Positions 8,852-17,661 of a DNA stretch of 64,000 nucleotides are shown here, piece by piece. Positions within the stretch are counted from its first letter, which is position 1, and each line of letters starts with the position of its first letter. The DNA lies in assembly GCA_958296295.1 (NCBI GenBank), contig OY282460.1:496001-560000 (forward strand). Direction: 5' to 3'. The stretch comes from an uncultured Pseudomonadales bacterium (lineage in GTDB: Bacteria > Pseudomonadota > Gammaproteobacteria > Pseudomonadales > Azotimanducaceae). Both the position numbers and the translations under genes were made by a program. A model generated the notes under the pieces. That model saw only the letters and a program-made list of their open reading frames with translations, was not told where the DNA came from and did not search any database.

Positions 8852-10630
8852 CTACACGTCCTCGCGCAGGCCGTCCTGCCCTGGCTGGCGTTCGAGCACC
8901 ATGTCTTTCATCGCGCCGCCCTTGATGGCCATGGGATAGACGTGCTCCTCAGGATCGATGTGCGCGTCCACGAACACGAGATCGTTCTTGTGCTTGGCGC
9001 CGAACGTCTCGGCCAACACCTCCTCCAGCTCGTCCAGACGCTCCGCTTGGTAGGCGACATGGCCAAACGCCTCGCACAGCCGCTTGAAGTCTGGCAGCGA
9101 GTCTTGGTAGGTGCTGTGCGAATGGCGCCCGCCGTACTGCATGTCCTGCCACTGCTTCACCATGCCGAGAGCCTTGTTGTTCAGGTTCACGATCTTGATG
9201 GGCAAAGCGTATTGCATGCAGGTGGAAAGCTCCTGCATGTTCATCATGAAACTCCCTTCGCCGGTGACGCACGCGACCGTCGCCCGCGGGTGCGCGAACT
9301 GCACGCCCATTGCCGCCGGCAGGCCGAAGCCCATCGTGCCGAGGCCGCCGGAGTTGATCCACCGTCGGGGGTTGGCGAACTTGTAGTACTGGGCGGCGAA
9401 CATCTGGTGCTGGCCGACGTCGCTGGTCACGAAGGCGTCGCCACCACTCGCCCGGTATAGCGCTTGCACCACTTGCTGCGGCAGCAGCGTGCCGCCGTTG
9501 CCTTGGCGGTGGCGCTGATCGTGATCCAGGCCGTGCGCCTCGCGCCAGGCGGAAATTCGCTTCCACCACGCGGCCAGCGCTTCGCTGTCGATGCGTTGGG
9601 GTTGCTTGTCCAGCGCCGCTTCAATCTCCGCCACCAGCTCGCGCAGCACGCCCGCCGCGGGGCCGACGATGGGAATGTCGGCGGCGATGATCTTGGATAT
9701 GGAAGCCGGGTCGATGTCCAAGTGGATGATGCGGGCGTCTGGCGCGAACTTGGCCGGATCGTTGGTGACGCGGTCGTCGAAGCGGGCGCCGGCGCAGAAG
9801 ATCAGATCGGCGTGGTGCATCACCATGTTGGCCTCGAAGGTGCCGTGCATGCCCAACATGCCGAGAAACTGCTCGTGGGTGCCGGGAAACCCGCCCAGCC
9901 CCATCAAGGTGTTGGTCACCGGATAGCCAAGCGTTTCGGCCAGCGCCCTGAGCTCCGCTGTCGCTTCCCCTTGCACCACGCCGCCGCCGGCGTAGATCAC
10001 CGGGCGCTTCGCGTCCAAGAGGGCTGCTGCGGCCTTTTTGATCTGCCCGCGATGGCCCTGCGTTGCCGGCGCGTAGGAGCGCATCGACACGGATTCGGGA
10101 TAGACGTAGTCGAACAGGTTGATGGGATCCGTCGTGTCTTTGGGCACGTCGATGACCACCGGGCCGGGCCGCCCGGAGGAAGCGATATAGAACGCCTCCT
10201 TGACGATGTGCGGGATTTCGGCGGCGCTCTTGACGAGGTAGCTGTGTTTCACCACCGGACGCGACACGCCCACCATGTCCGTCTCTTGGAAAGCGTCCGT
10301 GCCGATGGAGCTGCTTGGCACCTGCGCGGAGATCACCACGATGGGGATCGAATCCATGTACGCGGTCGCGAGCCCGGTGATCGCGTTCGTGGCGCCCGGC
10401 CCGGAGGTGACGAGGACGACACCGGGTTTGCCCGTGGCGCGCGCGTAGCCGTCGGCCATGTGCGTGGCGGCCTGTTCGTGGCGCACGAGAATGTGCTCCA
10501 GCCGCTGTTGTCTGAAGATCGCGTCGTAGATGTGCAGCGCCGCGCCGCCGGGGTAGCCGAACACGTAGCCGACCCCCTCGTCCTGCAAGGCGCGAACGAG
10601 CATCTCGCCGCCGGAAAGGCGCTCGGTCAT
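8852..10630 (-). CDS. ilvB: Acetolactate synthase large subunit
   Basis: A thiamine-diphosphate enzyme that condenses two pyruvates to acetolactate (or pyruvate with 2-oxobutyrate) in branched-chain amino-acid synthesis. The N-terminal domain has the family signature [15 protein letters not shown] and the catalytic Glu in [17 protein letters not shown]. The middle domain has the [15 protein letters not shown] stretch. The C-terminal ThDP site is [16 protein letters not shown]. Length (about 592 residues) is normal. I chose the ATG at 10630, where family similarity begins; a GTG at 10657 is possible. No regulatory small subunit (ilvN) lies beside it, so that gene must be elsewhere or the enzyme works alone. 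I saw no leader-peptide attenuator upstream. Confidence 0.9.
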   Translation of the reverse strand: MTERLSGGEMLVRALQDEGVGYVFGYPGGAALHIYDAIFRQQRLEHILVRHEQAATHMADGYARATGKPGVVLVTSGPGATNAITGLATAYMDSIPIVVISAQVPSSSIGTDAFQETDMVGVSRPVVKHSYLVKSAAEIPHIVKEAFYIASSGRPGPVVIDVPKDTTDPINLFDYVYPESVSMRSYAPATQGHRGQIKKAAAALLDAKRPVIYAGGGVVQGEATAELRALAETLGYPVTNTLMGLGGFPGTHEQFLGMLGMHGTFEANMVMHHADLIFCAGARFDDRVTNDPAKFAPDARIIHLDIDPASISKIIAADIPIVGPAAGVLRELVAEIEAALDKQPQRIDSEALAAWWKRISAWREAHGLDHDQRHRQGNGGTLLPQQVVQALYRASGGDAFVTSDVGQHQMFAAQYYKFANPRRWINSGGLGTMGFGLPAAMGVQFAHPRATVACVTGEGSFMMNMQELSTCMQYALPIKIVNLNNKALGMVKQWQDMQYGGRHSHSTYQDSLPDFKRLCEAFGHVAYQAERLDELEEVLAETFGAKHKNDLVFVDAHIDPEEHVYPMAIKGGAMKDMVLERQPGQDGLREDV

Positions 10631-10775
10631 GGCTGCCACGGGCAAGTTCTGCGGCACGAGCAGCGTCGCCCGCGCTCGTGTTTAGGCAGGCGGCGCATCC
10701 TCAGCCACCAATCTCAAGACAAGGCGGCGCACTATACAGCGTGGCGCGGGTGCCGGCAAAACCGGCGCGGACAGC

Positions 10776-10800
10776 GGGTGTGCGACGTTTTTTTATGCGC
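10776..10800. repeat. IS end (inverted copy, left)
   Basis: GGGTGTGCGACGTTT followed by a T-run and ATGCGC. The same terminal sequence occurs inverted at 11833-11854 and at both ends of the mini-element at 15368-15613. The adjacent 16 bases (10801-10816) match the last codons of the ISKra4-like transposase plus its TGA, so this is a transposase-proximal end. Confidence 0.7.
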
Positions 10801-10895
10801 GAGCCGTCAGGCGGCCAATCGCGCGGTCAGCGCCGGTGGTGCCAAAAATCCGCCTGAACCCGACATCCGTACGGCGGCGCCGCGTTCTCGAACGC

Positions 10896-11561
10896 CTATG
10901 CCGAGCCGACCTCCCGCAGCAGTTCGTCCCCCGTCGCGCAGCGCACGATCGCCTCGCCGACCACCGCCAAGCGCTCCGGATCGGTTTCGGCGGCAAGCGC
11001 CCGCGCGAGACGATCCGCTGTCGCCGCGCCGAACCGCGCGCCCGCCATGCGCCGCCGCAGCCCGCGCTCGTGCGCGATGCCTTCCTCGCGGCCAAGGCTG
11101 ATGCCTTGCTCAATGTACGGCTTGGGCCATTCCGCCACCCGCTCTTCCAACGTCATCGTCACCTCCTCGAGACTCATTCCAACATGCGGCCGTTCCGCGC
11201 CGGCGCCGCCCTCCAGCCGCCGCAGCAGGATGACCAGCCAGTCCGCGAACGCCCGCCGCAGCTCGTCGTGCCCCTTCGCATTCAGCCGGCGCGACAGCAA
11301 TCCTGCCACATTCGCCAGATCCCCCGCCGACCGGCTCTGCTCCAGCAGCAGCACCGCCCGCGTCAGATCCCGCAGCCCCGGATCGTCCGCCGCCGCGCGC
11401 CGCTCGTCATGCACCACGTGCCGCTGCAGCGGCTGGAACGGCGCCAGCGCCGGTCCCGTCGGCGCCACCAGGTCCCGCACCTGCGACGCCGAGCGCCACG
11501 GCCTGTCGCCGTTGTACAGCACCACCGGCAGCACCGGCGGCAGCGGCTCGCCACCGAGTCT
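10896..11561 (-). pseudogene. Rpn-family nuclease remnant (C-terminal part)
   Basis: The C-terminal two-thirds of a recombination-promoting nuclease (Rpn / PF04754-type) protein. LPPVLPVVLYNGDRPW is the family hallmark, followed by the long helical region with RAVLLLEQ and RRLNAKGHDELRRAFADWL and the EEGIAHERGLRRRMAG tail. The N-terminal PD-(D/E)XK catalytic part is missing. Upstream of about 11561 the open frame continues to 11804, but through unrelated sequence that overlaps an ISKra4-type transposase tail on the other strand. The fragment sits between inverted IS ends, so an insertion or recombination most likely removed its 5' part. The product would lack nuclease activity. Confidence 0.6.
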
Positions 11562-11699
11562 CGGCGCGACTTGGCCACCGAGGGGTGTGTGGCGGGTGTC
11601 GCCGCTTGGCGCTTGCTTCCGGTCCGGCCAGCGCCGCCTAGCCGGGCCTGGTCGGAGAAGGTTGCGCGGCGCTCTCCGAGGGGTGCGTGGACGACGTGC

Positions 11700-11826
11700 T
11701 GCGGGAACAGCGCCGGCACGCCGGCCCGGCGCCAACGACGTCATGGCGTTGCGCTCCTGCGTCCGCAGCGGACGGTACGACGACTTCTGGCGTCGTCGGC
11801 GCAAACCGCCGCCAATGGCCGCCTGA
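11700..11826 (+). pseudogene. ISKra4-like transposase tail
   Basis: The plus strand encodes GANDVMALRSCVRSGRYDDF and a short basic tail ending at a TGA at 11824-11826. This is nearly identical to the transposase tail in the mini-element at 15397-15609. Only the C-terminus is present, and its upstream part is scrambled. It directly precedes the IS end at 11833. Confidence 0.6.
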
Positions 11827-11832
11827 CGGCTC

Positions 11833-11854
11833 GCGCACTAAACGTCGCACACCC
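11833..11854. repeat. IS end (inverted copy, right)
   Basis: GCGCACTAAACGTCGCACACCC is the reverse complement of the end at 10776-10800 apart from the length of the A/T run. Together the two bracket a 1079-bp segment holding the Rpn remnant. Both ends are of the transposase-proximal type, so this is not a simple intact IS. Confidence 0.65.
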
Positions 11855-11942
11855 CGTTCGTCTAACGCGGCTTGACGGCAAGAAACTCAAGCTATACGGT
11901 TTCGTCGATTGCAGCAGGGTCGAGGAGACTAGGAGAGTTGTC

Positions 11943-12440
11943 GTGGTTAGCGATCAAACCCGCAATGAGATTTGGCAAGAGTTGCTCGATTCCGACCGAC
12001 TTGTGCGGTACTACACGGCGGTTGCCAACTACTACCGTCGCATGCATGCATTGACGCTGCTGTTGTTGGCGTCTGGCGCGGTCAGTTCGTTCGCGGCCGT
12101 CGTGGATTTGCTGCCTAGCAGCTTTCAGTTGATTGCCAGCGCTCTCGTCAGTTTGGTTGCGGTGTGGGTTTTCGTTGCCGATTACGCAAAGAAGGCGGCG
12201 GTTGCCCATATGATCAGCTTCCAGTGTGGTCGCTTGGACATCAAGTGGCGGAACCTGTGGGCGGATGTGGAGCATGTCGAGGACGGAGCTGCCCGCGAAC
12301 GCCTCTTTGCTCTGGCCAACGAAATGAACGAAGTGACAAGCCGGTCCGGCGACGCGGGCCTTGTCGACAATCGCCGGTTGAACGAGAAGAGCGAAACGGA
12401 CGCGTTCAAAACAGTTAGCGAACGCTATGCCATCCAATAA
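11943..12440 (+). CDS. Small two-TM protein, SLATT-like architecture
   Basis: A 165-residue protein. It has a short polar N-terminus, a basic/aromatic stretch (RYYTAVANYYRRMH), two adjacent membrane segments (about 39-60 and 65-84) and a helical cytoplasmic tail. This N-cytoplasmic, two-helix, long-tail layout resembles the SLATT effector family linked to nucleotide-activated defence, but I cannot prove membership. The GTG at 11943 is preceded by AGGAGAG. The open frame continues further upstream, but only through IS-derived sequence. The gene lies between IS debris and a proline-rich remnant, with no nucleotidyltransferase beside it. It may be an orphan defence effector. Confidence 0.55.
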   Translation: MVSDQTRNEIWQELLDSDRLVRYYTAVANYYRRMHALTLLLLASGAVSSFAAVVDLLPSSFQLIASALVSLVAVWVFVADYAKKAAVAHMISFQCGRLDIKWRNLWADVEHVEDGAARERLFALANEMNEVTSRSGDAGLVDNRRLNEKSETDAFKTVSERYAIQ

Positions 12441-12620
12441 AAGTCACTGCTAGCGGCACACCACCACGGCCTGGAAAGAAGACGCCACCTCCGCCAAAGC
12501 CCAAACCCTCCGCCATCACCTCCGCCAAAGCCCAAGACGCCGCCCCCAGGAAATCACTAGGCGACGTTGGCGGTTGTGTCCCTGCGTGGGATCAATTGAC
12601 GCGGTTTGCCAAGCGATGCA
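12427..12620 (+). pseudogene. Frameshifted proline-rich small ORF
   Basis: An ATG at 12427 overlaps the end of the two-TM gene, but its frame stops after eight codons. One base over, from 12437, the frame reads IKVTASGTPPRPGKKTPPPP and runs to a TAA near 12620. A single indel would join the two into a peptide of about 64 residues that is translationally coupled to the two-TM gene. I do not recognise the product. This is a weak call, resting on overlap and composition. Confidence 0.3.
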
Positions 12621-12704
12621 CATAACGTCGCACGCCGCCGTGCCGGGTGCCGCCCTGCTTGAAAGTGCGCCGGTGCGGCCAACCGCGAAAGACCTTGCGC
12701 TGCC

Positions 12705-14300
12705 TCAAGCCGCCTGTTTGGTTCCGGTTTCTTCCGCCGGCGCCCCTTCTTCACCAAACATGGCCGCCAGGTGCGCCTTCGGCAGAGGTGCCGTTACCTT
12801 GGATACCACCACCGTGAAGAGAATGCCCACGCCTTCGCCGATCGCGGCGCAGGATGTTGGGTTCGGGCCTTCGCCGTGCAGCCAAGTAACGACGCCGTGC
12901 AACGGCCAACCGGCGAACCACTCCGGCTGGATGGCTTGGGTGTGCAACGCCACGAACGTGAGAAAGCCGGAAACCAGCCCCGCGTAGGCGCCGGCGCGGG
13001 TGACGCCCTTCCACAACGCGCCCACCACCAACGGCCCGGCGAACGCCGCCATCATGCCGCCGATGCCGATCCAAACCGTGAGGGCGATGTTGCGGTCCAT
13101 CAAAAACCACGCCAGCACGGTGCAAATGACCAGCGTGAAAACCGTGGCGACGCGGCTGAGCATGAGCTCCCGACGGTCGTGTTCGGCCGGGCTGGCGTTC
13201 GGCGCGATCTTGGCGGCCAGCGTGCGCCGGTAAAGGTCGTTGGCGATGATCTGCGATGACGAGACCACCAAGCCGTCCGCCGTGGACATGATGGCCGCGA
13301 GGATGCCAACGCCGATGAGCGCGGCCAGCCATGCCGGAAAGAGCTCGATGAACAGCATCGGCAACGCTTGGTTGTTGGCGCCTGCGGTTAGCAACGCGTC
13401 CCCAAGCACGCCCCGGGCCAGCAGACCCGCAAGCCCCAACATGCCGAGCGTGATGCCGAACGCGAACGCCAGTTTCACGAACGACCGCTGGGCGCTTCCG
13501 CCGCGCAACGCCCACAGCTTGTTGCCGAGGTGCGGCAGCAAACCGAGCGGCAGGTGGGCGAACACGATGCAGATGATCGACCAGGGCGAATGGTAGAGCG
13601 GCGTGGTGGGATTCAACGCCCCGACAAGATTCTCGTCTTGGCGCCCCAGGTTGTCCAAGAGGCCGGCAAGGCCGCCTTCCACGCCCACGCCGAACACGAA
13701 CAGAACGATCACCAGGATGGCGAGCACCAGCATCATCACGCCTTGCGCGCCATCGGTGAGTATGTCCGCGTGGGCGCCGCCGAGCACCACGTACACCAGC
13801 AGCACCGACGAGGTGACGATGAGCGCCCAAATGCGGGGCATTCCCAACATGACCTCGAACATCACTAGGCCAGACACTAGCTGGCCCACCAAGTAGAAGA
13901 AGAGCACCAGCGAGAACAGCGACACGAGCACGCGAATGCCGTTGGACTGGAAACGGTCGCCCAAGTACTCGGGGATGGTGCGATTGCCGAAGCGGTTGCC
14001 CGACGAGGCGATGAGGCGCATCGAGATGAGCACCCCCAAATACACGCCGATGGGGTAGAGGAAATTGCCCCACACCGTTGGCAAACCGTACAGGTAGGCG
14101 AGACCGGGCCCGCCGAGGAAGGTTGCGCCGCTGGCCGTGGTGGCCGCGAACGCGAACGCGAGGAACAGCGGCCCGTAACCGCCCCGCGCTGTGGCGAAGT
14201 CGTCCGCGTGCTTGACGCGGCGTTGGCCAAGCACGCCGATGGCGAGCATGGCGGCGATGTAGAGGACGAGGAAGAGGTAGGCCCAAGCCGTCAGCGACAT
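12705..14300 (-). CDS. Sodium:solute symporter (SSS family)
   Basis: A 531-residue inner-membrane transporter of the SSS/PutP superfamily, with about 13 hydrophobic segments starting at the extreme N-terminus (LTAWAYLFLVLYIAAMLAIG). The early GGYGPLFLAFAFAATTASGATFLGGPG region is the sodium- and substrate-site part of TM1, and ILAAIMSTADGLVVSSSQIIANDLYR is the conserved TM8 block with its sodium-ligating serines. The substrate cannot be read from the sequence. It is transcribed alone, and a strong hairpin lies 52-82 bases upstream of the start. Confidence 0.85.
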   Translation of the reverse strand: MSLTAWAYLFLVLYIAAMLAIGVLGQRRVKHADDFATARGGYGPLFLAFAFAATTASGATFLGGPGLAYLYGLPTVWGNFLYPIGVYLGVLISMRLIASSGNRFGNRTIPEYLGDRFQSNGIRVLVSLFSLVLFFYLVGQLVSGLVMFEVMLGMPRIWALIVTSSVLLVYVVLGGAHADILTDGAQGVMMLVLAILVIVLFVFGVGVEGGLAGLLDNLGRQDENLVGALNPTTPLYHSPWSIICIVFAHLPLGLLPHLGNKLWALRGGSAQRSFVKLAFAFGITLGMLGLAGLLARGVLGDALLTAGANNQALPMLFIELFPAWLAALIGVGILAAIMSTADGLVVSSSQIIANDLYRRTLAAKIAPNASPAEHDRRELMLSRVATVFTLVICTVLAWFLMDRNIALTVWIGIGGMMAAFAGPLVVGALWKGVTRAGAYAGLVSGFLTFVALHTQAIQPEWFAGWPLHGVVTWLHGEGPNPTSCAAIGEGVGILFTVVVSKVTAPLPKAHLAAMFGEEGAPAEETGTKQAA

Positions 14301-14351
14301 ACGGTTTTCTCTTGCGCAATACCCAATTCAACATCGCCCGGTCGCCCGGAT

Positions 14352-14382
14352 GCAAGCCGCCATCTTCGGTCCGGCGGCTTGC
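14352..14382. other. Hairpin in the upstream region of the symporter gene
   Basis: GCAAGCCGCC and GGCGGCTTGC form a perfect 10-bp stem (11 with the flanking T/A pair) around an 11-base loop. It lies 52-82 bases before the symporter start on the minus strand, inside a 402-base gene-free stretch (14301-14702) where I see nothing else. It could be a leader structure or a terminator; there is no U-tract. Confidence 0.4.
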
Positions 14383-14702
14383 ACCATGCCGGGCAACGCA
14401 AGCCAACGCGGTGACGGCAACCGCGGGTTGGGGGTGGAAACGAGGCGCGAGACGTTGTTGAAAAGCAGTCCGCGGCTAACCCTAGCGACACCCGTGCCGC
14501 GCAGCGGGCGTTGCATCCGGCCGCTAGCCATAGCGATAGCCGTGGCGCCTTCGGCCTAGTGACGGTTCGGTGCGCCGAGCCGTGTACCGTCGGAAACGAC
14601 GAGGCCAGTGGCTTGCGAGGCGTAGCCACTCGATGCGTGCGGGATGTGGGGCCGTATTCGGCCGTTGCTAGTCCGCGACGGTCAATGTCCTAGCGCTCTG
14701 CC

Positions 14703-14897
14703 CTATTTGCTGAATCGAAGCCGGTCGCCGCCCAAGGGGTGCTCAAGGTTGAACTGCGGTCTCTTGATTTCGACGCCTAGGCGTTTGAGCTCTTGTACGA
14801 GCTTGTCATGCAATGCCACCGTCGCAGTGTTTACGTTGGCGTTGCGTGCCAAGACGTCCTCCCTGTCGAATTGCGGCTTCTCTCGCTCGGTGGTCAT
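14703..14897 (-). CDS. Small hypothetical protein downstream of an SDH-type fragment
   Basis: A 64-residue hydrophilic protein beginning MTTEREKPQFDREDVLARN. Its ATG lies one base after the TGA of the preceding gene, so the two are coupled. It has no signal peptide or membrane segment. G+C looks lower than that of its neighbours. I do not recognise the family. It probably belongs with the upstream serine-proteinase-like gene, which is itself truncated. Confidence 0.5.
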   Translation of the reverse strand: MTTEREKPQFDREDVLARNANVNTATVALHDKLVQELKRLGVEIKRPQFNLEHPLGGDRLRFSK

Positions 14898-14898
14898 G

Positions 14899-15240
14899 TC
14901 AGAAGTACTCCCCAGAATGCACAAGTGAAATCAGGCTTTCCCGATGCATGTAGTCCTCCAACAGCTTGAAGTAACTCCTCACGGATTCGTACAGTTCTTG
15001 GTTGCTCTCCAAGTCTTCTATTTTGAGGTTCACTTCTTCTCGCAGCGTCTTCCGATCTATCGCCCGTCCGTGAGAGTGCCAGCGTTCTGGGTCGTTCAGC
15101 AAATCTGCTATTTGCTTGGCCCGTTGCTCCTTCATCTCCTCCGTGACGGTCTCCCCGCGCGTTTCGGTCTTGTTCCAATCCTTGAACTTGTACCTAGAGA
15201 GCCAGTTGATGAGCAACTCAACGTGCCCTGCCTGTGCCAA
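14899..15240 (-). pseudogene. SDH-type ClpP-fold serine proteinase, C-terminal fragment
   Basis: The 113 residues match the end of SDH (serine dehydrogenase) proteinase-like proteins. The stretch HVELLINWLSRYKFKDW, the following WHSHGR and the LKIEDLES segment are typical of their C-terminus. The catalytic N-terminal part is absent. The frame opens at a TTG directly after an in-frame TAG, and an IS-derived element begins 128 bases upstream at 15368. Insertion or deletion most likely removed the front of the gene. The fragment should have no protease activity. Composition is more AT-rich than the surroundings. Confidence 0.55.
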
Positions 15241-15346
15241 CTACGACACGGCGACTCGACCAAGCAGCGGTCCTCTTCAGTCAATCTACTAACCATGTTC
15301 ACTCTTGTTACATGGTACTCCAACGCGAACAGCACGCAACTCGTGT

Positions 15347-15361
15347 CTCGGCTAGCCGGCT
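15347..15361. repeat. 15-bp direct repeat flanking the mini-element (left copy)
   Basis: CTCGGCTAGCCGGCT, repeated exactly at 15614-15628 on the other side of the mini-element. It is longer than usual target duplications and is itself partly palindromic. Confidence 0.6.
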
Positions 15362-15367
15362 AGCTAA

Positions 15368-15613
15368 GGGTGTGCGACGTTTTAATGCGCGAGCCGTCAG
15401 GCGGCCTGTCTCGGCGGTTTGCGCCGACGGCGCAAGAAGTCGTCGTACCGTCCGCTGCGGACGCAGGAGCGCAACGCCATGACGTCGTTCGCGCCGGCCC
15501 GGCTCCAGCGCATGCCGGAACACTTCAGGCGTTCGCCGACCAGCGCGCGGCAGGAGCTCTCGACCATGCCCGAACCGATCAGCAGCCCCCGCGCACTAAA
15601 ACGTCGCACACCC
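15368..15613. mobile_element. 246-bp non-autonomous IS (ISKra4-like mini-element)
   Basis: Terminal inverted repeats at 15368-15390 and 15591-15613 (GGGTGTGCGACGTTTTA and onward) match at 22 of 23 positions. Between them is only the last part of a transposase on the minus strand, so this is an internal-deletion derivative that must be mobilised in trans. The same ends occur at 10776 and 11854. A 15-bp direct repeat, CTCGGCTAGCCGGCT, flanks it: the right copy abuts the element, while the left copy is 6 bases away. Confidence 0.75.
15397..15609 (-). pseudogene. ISKra4-family transposase, C-terminal fragment
   Basis: The 70 residues include GLLIGSGMVESSCRALVGER and the following GMRW motif, characteristic of the C-terminal catalytic part of ISKra4-type transposases. 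The tail GRYDDFLRRRRKPPRQAA matches the fragment ending at 11826. The stop codon is 28 bases from the left terminal repeat. The front of the protein is missing. Confidence 0.65.
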
Positions 15614-15628
15614 CTCGGCTAGCCGGCT
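15614..15628. repeat. 15-bp direct repeat flanking the mini-element (right copy)
   Basis: Exact copy of 15347-15361, directly abutting the terminal repeat of the mini-element. The 411 bases from here to the next gene at 16040 hold no ORF I can support. Confidence 0.6.
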
Positions 15629-16039
15629 GGCCATGAGCACGGGTCCGGGCAACCGCCCACCTCACTATCGGAAGAAGCGCAGTGTGGCAAGTTCGCCGGC
15701 CGCTTCTCTCCGTCGGGGCCGATAGACACCGTTCACTCCTTGTCTGCCACTTGCAACGATGAAACCTATCCGGTGGGGCACGCGGCATGTTGTTAGTGAC
15801 CCCGTACAACCAAGTCCAACGGACACACCGTCCCCATCTTGGACCACTCTGGTACCGAACGCTCCTCGGGCACGACCAACACCGCCGCCGCCACCGCTTT
15901 CAAGGCTTGAGCGCCAAGGCAACAGGCGGCATGATCAGCCACCATCTCAATCGAGTTCGAGAACCGGCCCGCAGCACCGTTGGAGGCTCGCGCCTTGGCA
16001 GCGGGGGCGAACAACACCGGCCGAGCGACGGAGACGTTC

Positions 16040-16951
16040 ATGCGCGTTTGGGCCACCGGATTGCTGATTGTCGCATTGCCGTTGGCGGGGGGCATCTGGG
16101 CGGAGGAGCTTGGCCACCCGCAGGCGGACAGCGTGGCGGAGAGTGAGCAGCCGCTCACGAACGAAGACGTGTTGGCCTCTTTGGAGGCCGGCTTGCCCAG
16201 CGAGGTGCTGGCGGCCGCGATCGCCACATCCGCGGCGCGTTTCGACGTCTCCAAGGACGCCTTGATCGCGCTCGCCAACGCCGGGGTGCCGGCTGATGTT
16301 CTGACGGCCATGATCGAAGCCAACGCCCGGCAGCGGCCGACCGAGACGAACTTCTCCGGCACGCCGTGCGAGACGCCGGGCATCTTCGCGGAGCGGGATG
16401 GCGGTCTCCAAGCCACGGATGCCGCCGCCACGTCGCGGGCTGATGGCCAGAGCATGGCCAGCGGCATTGCCAGCGCGGCGCTGGGCGAGGTGAGCCGCGG
16501 TTTCTTGCCCGGCTTGCCGTCGAGCATGAAGATCATCATCCCCGAGGCCGCGGCGGCCTTGAGGCTCGCGGACGCGCGGCCGACGTTCTTGGTTTGCGCC
16601 ATGCAATTTCCCCTCTCGGCCGGCGGCATTCCGCCAGTCGCGGTGGATCTGAACGGCTTGCGTCTCGTAGCGCTCACCGTGCGCAAGCGTCGCGGCGAGC
16701 GGACGTTGAAGATCGGCAGAAACGGAATCTTCACCGGCCCGATTTACGCTATCTCCAAGCGGAAATTGCGCGCCTTCGAATACGACGAGGTGAAACCCGG
16801 CGTGTACCGGATACGGGTAGTAGCGGCGCTGGCGCCCGGCGAATACGGGTTCTACTACGACATCACATCGGGTGCCACGTCCATGGGCCAGTTCACAGTG
16901 CCCGGCACACTCGCAGGGCGGATATTCGCGTTCGGCGTGGACAGGGGCTGA
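16040..16951 (+). CDS. Secreted protein with LTNEDVL-type helical motif
   Basis: A 303-residue protein with a clear Sec signal (about residues 1-20, ending near GGIWAEE). Mature residues about 30-90 carry LTNEDVLASLEAGLPSEVL and then FDVSKDALIALANAGVPADVL. This is a helical pair seen in many bacterial secreted proteins, where it reads roughly LTNxDVxxLxxAGLS. The C-terminal half is predicted beta-rich and unassigned. I chose the ATG at 16040, which has CGGAGA upstream. The next gene begins 12 bases after its stop, so they may share a transcript. The role is unknown. Confidence 0.65.
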   Translation: MRVWATGLLIVALPLAGGIWAEELGHPQADSVAESEQPLTNEDVLASLEAGLPSEVLAAAIATSAARFDVSKDALIALANAGVPADVLTAMIEANARQRPTETNFSGTPCETPGIFAERDGGLQATDAAATSRADGQSMASGIASAALGEVSRGFLPGLPSSMKIIIPEAAAALRLADARPTFLVCAMQFPLSAGGIPPVAVDLNGLRLVALTVRKRRGERTLKIGRNGIFTGPIYAISKRKLRAFEYDEVKPGVYRIRVVAALAPGEYGFYYDITSGATSMGQFTVPGTLAGRIFAFGVDRG

Positions 16952-16962
16952 GAGCATCGCCG

Positions 16963-17661
16963 GTGCATCCCTTGCGTTCGGCGGCACCGCTCATCGCCTA
17001 TTTCGACTTCAAGAGTCCTTACGCCTATCTCGCCAAGGATCCCACTTGGCAACTGGAGGCGGAATTCGGCATCGAAATCGACTTTCGGCCCCTCACCCTG
17101 GACATTCCAAGCTACCTGGGTTCCGCCAAGGTGAACGACGCCGGCAAGGTCGTGGAGGAAAACCGGACGCCTCGGCAGTGGCAAGGCGTGCGCTACGCCT
17201 ACACGGACGCCAAGCGCTACGCCCGGCGGCGCGGCATGACGCTGTACGGTCCGCGCAAGATATGGGATTCGTCCGTGGCCGCCATCGGTTTGTTGTGGGC
17301 CAAGAGCGACCGGGCGGCCCTGCGGCGTTACATGGACATCGTCTACCACCGGTTCTGGCGGCGCGAGTTGGACATCGAGAAGCCCGAAGTGATCGCCCAC
17401 GTTCTCGACGAGGCCGGTGGCGACGGCCGGGGGTTCCTCGCTTGGCAAGCCGGGGAAGGCCGGCGGCGCCACGACGAGCTTGCCACCCGGCTGCATCCGG
17501 CCGGTCTTTTCGGCGTGCCTAGCTATGTCTTGGAAGGCGAGGTTTTCTTCGGGCGCGAGCATCTGCCGGTGATCCGCTGGATCCTCGGCGGCCGCCAGGG
17601 CCCGCCACCGGATGTCGCATACGATCCATCAGCCGTGGTCCGCGAGGGCAAACAGCCGTGA
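16963..17661 (+). CDS. DsbA-fold protein, HCCA-isomerase-like
   Basis: A 232-residue thioredoxin-superfamily protein of the DsbA / 2-hydroxychromene-2-carboxylate isomerase group. It starts with IAYFDFKSPYAYLA; the Ser-Pro there corresponds to the glutathione-activating serine of kappa-class GST and HCCA isomerases. GLFGVPSYVLEGEVFFGREHL is the conserved cis-Pro loop region near the C-terminus. There is no CxxC, so it is not a disulfide oxidase. The GTG at 16963 is the most plausible start, though its ribosome site is weak. Its stop overlaps the start of a second DsbA-fold gene. The substrate is unknown. Confidence 0.7.
   Translation: MHPLRSAAPLIAYFDFKSPYAYLAKDPTWQLEAEFGIEIDFRPLTLDIPSYLGSAKVNDAGKVVEENRTPRQWQGVRYAYTDAKRYARRRGMTLYGPRKIWDSSVAAIGLLWAKSDRAALRRYMDIVYHRFWRRELDIEKPEVIAHVLDEAGGDGRGFLAWQAGEGRRRHDELATRLHPAGLFGVPSYVLEGEVFFGREHLPVIRWILGGRQGPPPDVAYDPSAVVREGKQP

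Noticed and set aside
10631..10775. Leader-peptide attenuator or riboswitch before the acetolactate synthase gene
   Set aside because: No run of branched-chain codons and no convincing terminator/antiterminator pair was seen.
10836..11942. N-terminal extension of the two-TM protein's open frame
   Set aside because: It runs through IS ends and across the Rpn remnant on the opposite strand; a good GTG with ribosome site starts at 11943.
12617..12635. Third IS end (ACATAACGTCGCACGCC)
   Set aside because: It matches the terminal repeat only in its central part; too degenerate to call without further copies.
14301..14702. Additional small genes in the symporter upstream region
   Set aside because: The short ORFs have no ribosome sites and no recognisable motifs; only a hairpin stands out.
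15629..16039. Minus- and plus-strand ORFs before the secreted protein gene
   Set aside because: They are G/C-driven open frames with low-complexity translations and no family resemblance.
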